A stretch of DNA of 64,000 bases from positions 1 to 64,000 of the forward strand of contig NZ_BMKD01000010.1 of assembly GCF_014643835.1 (NCBI RefSeq), read 5' to 3'. Made by a program: the position numbers and the translations under genes. The stretch is from Mucilaginibacter rubeus (GTDB lineage: Bacteria; Bacteroidota; Bacteroidia; Sphingobacteriales; Sphingobacteriaceae). Positions 63,962 through 64,000 of this stretch are shown here, one piece after another; within the stretch, counting starts at the first letter, position 1; the number at the start of each line of letters is the position of its first letter. A model generated the notes under the pieces. It was not told the origin of the DNA, searched no databases, and was given only the letters and a program-made list of their open reading frames with translations.

Positions 63962-64000
63962 TCACATAATTACCCCGTTTAGTCTATTACATTTAACATT

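Noticed and set aside
1-64000. CRISPR arrays, tRNA and rRNA genes, transposase genes
   Set aside because: I saw no regular spacer-repeat arrays, no cloverleaf with a GTTC-type arm and no rRNA text; the repeats found are palindromic and dispersed. No transposase or integrase motif was found in any frame.

Overview
The window is chromosomal DNA from a Bacteroidota bacterium, most likely of the family Sphingobacteriaceae (a Mucilaginibacter/Pedobacter-like genome). This rests on a SusC/SusD pair, type IX secretion parts (PorV, GldJ and a protein with a C-terminal sorting domain), a split 14-gene nuo operon with a short NuoG, the exbB-exbD-exbD-tonB-pstS-TPR operon, and palindromic intergenic repeats. 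No rRNA, tRNA, CRISPR array or transposase gene was seen.

Layout. 1-5.7 kb: the end of a sensor kinase, its NarL-type response regulator, a retropepsin-like protein, a metzincin-like lipoprotein and a T9SS-secreted subtilase. 5.7-9.3 kb: TypA and two divergent alpha/beta hydrolases. 8.5-14.3 kb: a same-strand run of COG4947-type esterase, ATP-grasp ligase with an Ala/Lys-rich tail, GCS2 carboxylate-amine ligase, class I glutamine amidotransferase and a second ATP-grasp-like protein. This looks like an uncharacterised amidoligase pathway. 14.3-18.0 kb: a tiny Cys-rich membrane protein and a 1151-residue fusion of GH18-like, CE4 deacetylase and GT2 synthase modules. 18.2-21.7 kb: ispF, porV and gldJ. 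21.8-26.9 kb: a SnoaL-like protein and a SusCD pair. 27-31.7 kb: a biotin carrier, DUF4159, RsmE, a CNNM/CorC-type protein, pyrophosphatase and DedA. 31.8-45.0 kb: complete nuoA-N on the minus strand. 45.2-51.0 kb: the TonB energising operon. 51.5-54.2 kb: a SUI1 factor, a lipid kinase, and metK behind a probable SAM-II riboswitch.

From about 54.2 kb the window becomes accessory: repeat-rich spacers, an unknown membrane protein, and a RepA-like ATPase that may carry a frameshift at its 5' end. The last part, 57.2-63.7 kb, is an array of small secreted proteins. A lipoprotein with a C-terminal HExxH domain is followed by two further HExxH fragments, a truncated and frameshifted copy of a neighbouring secreted protein, and a remnant of another. 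The pattern resembles the tandem cassettes of polymorphic effector loci, although no toxin function can be read from the sequence.

The two regions that most deserve study are the amidoligase cluster (8.5-14.3 kb) and the HExxH cassette array (57.2-63.7 kb). The GH18/CE4/GT2 fusion and the metK leader come next.
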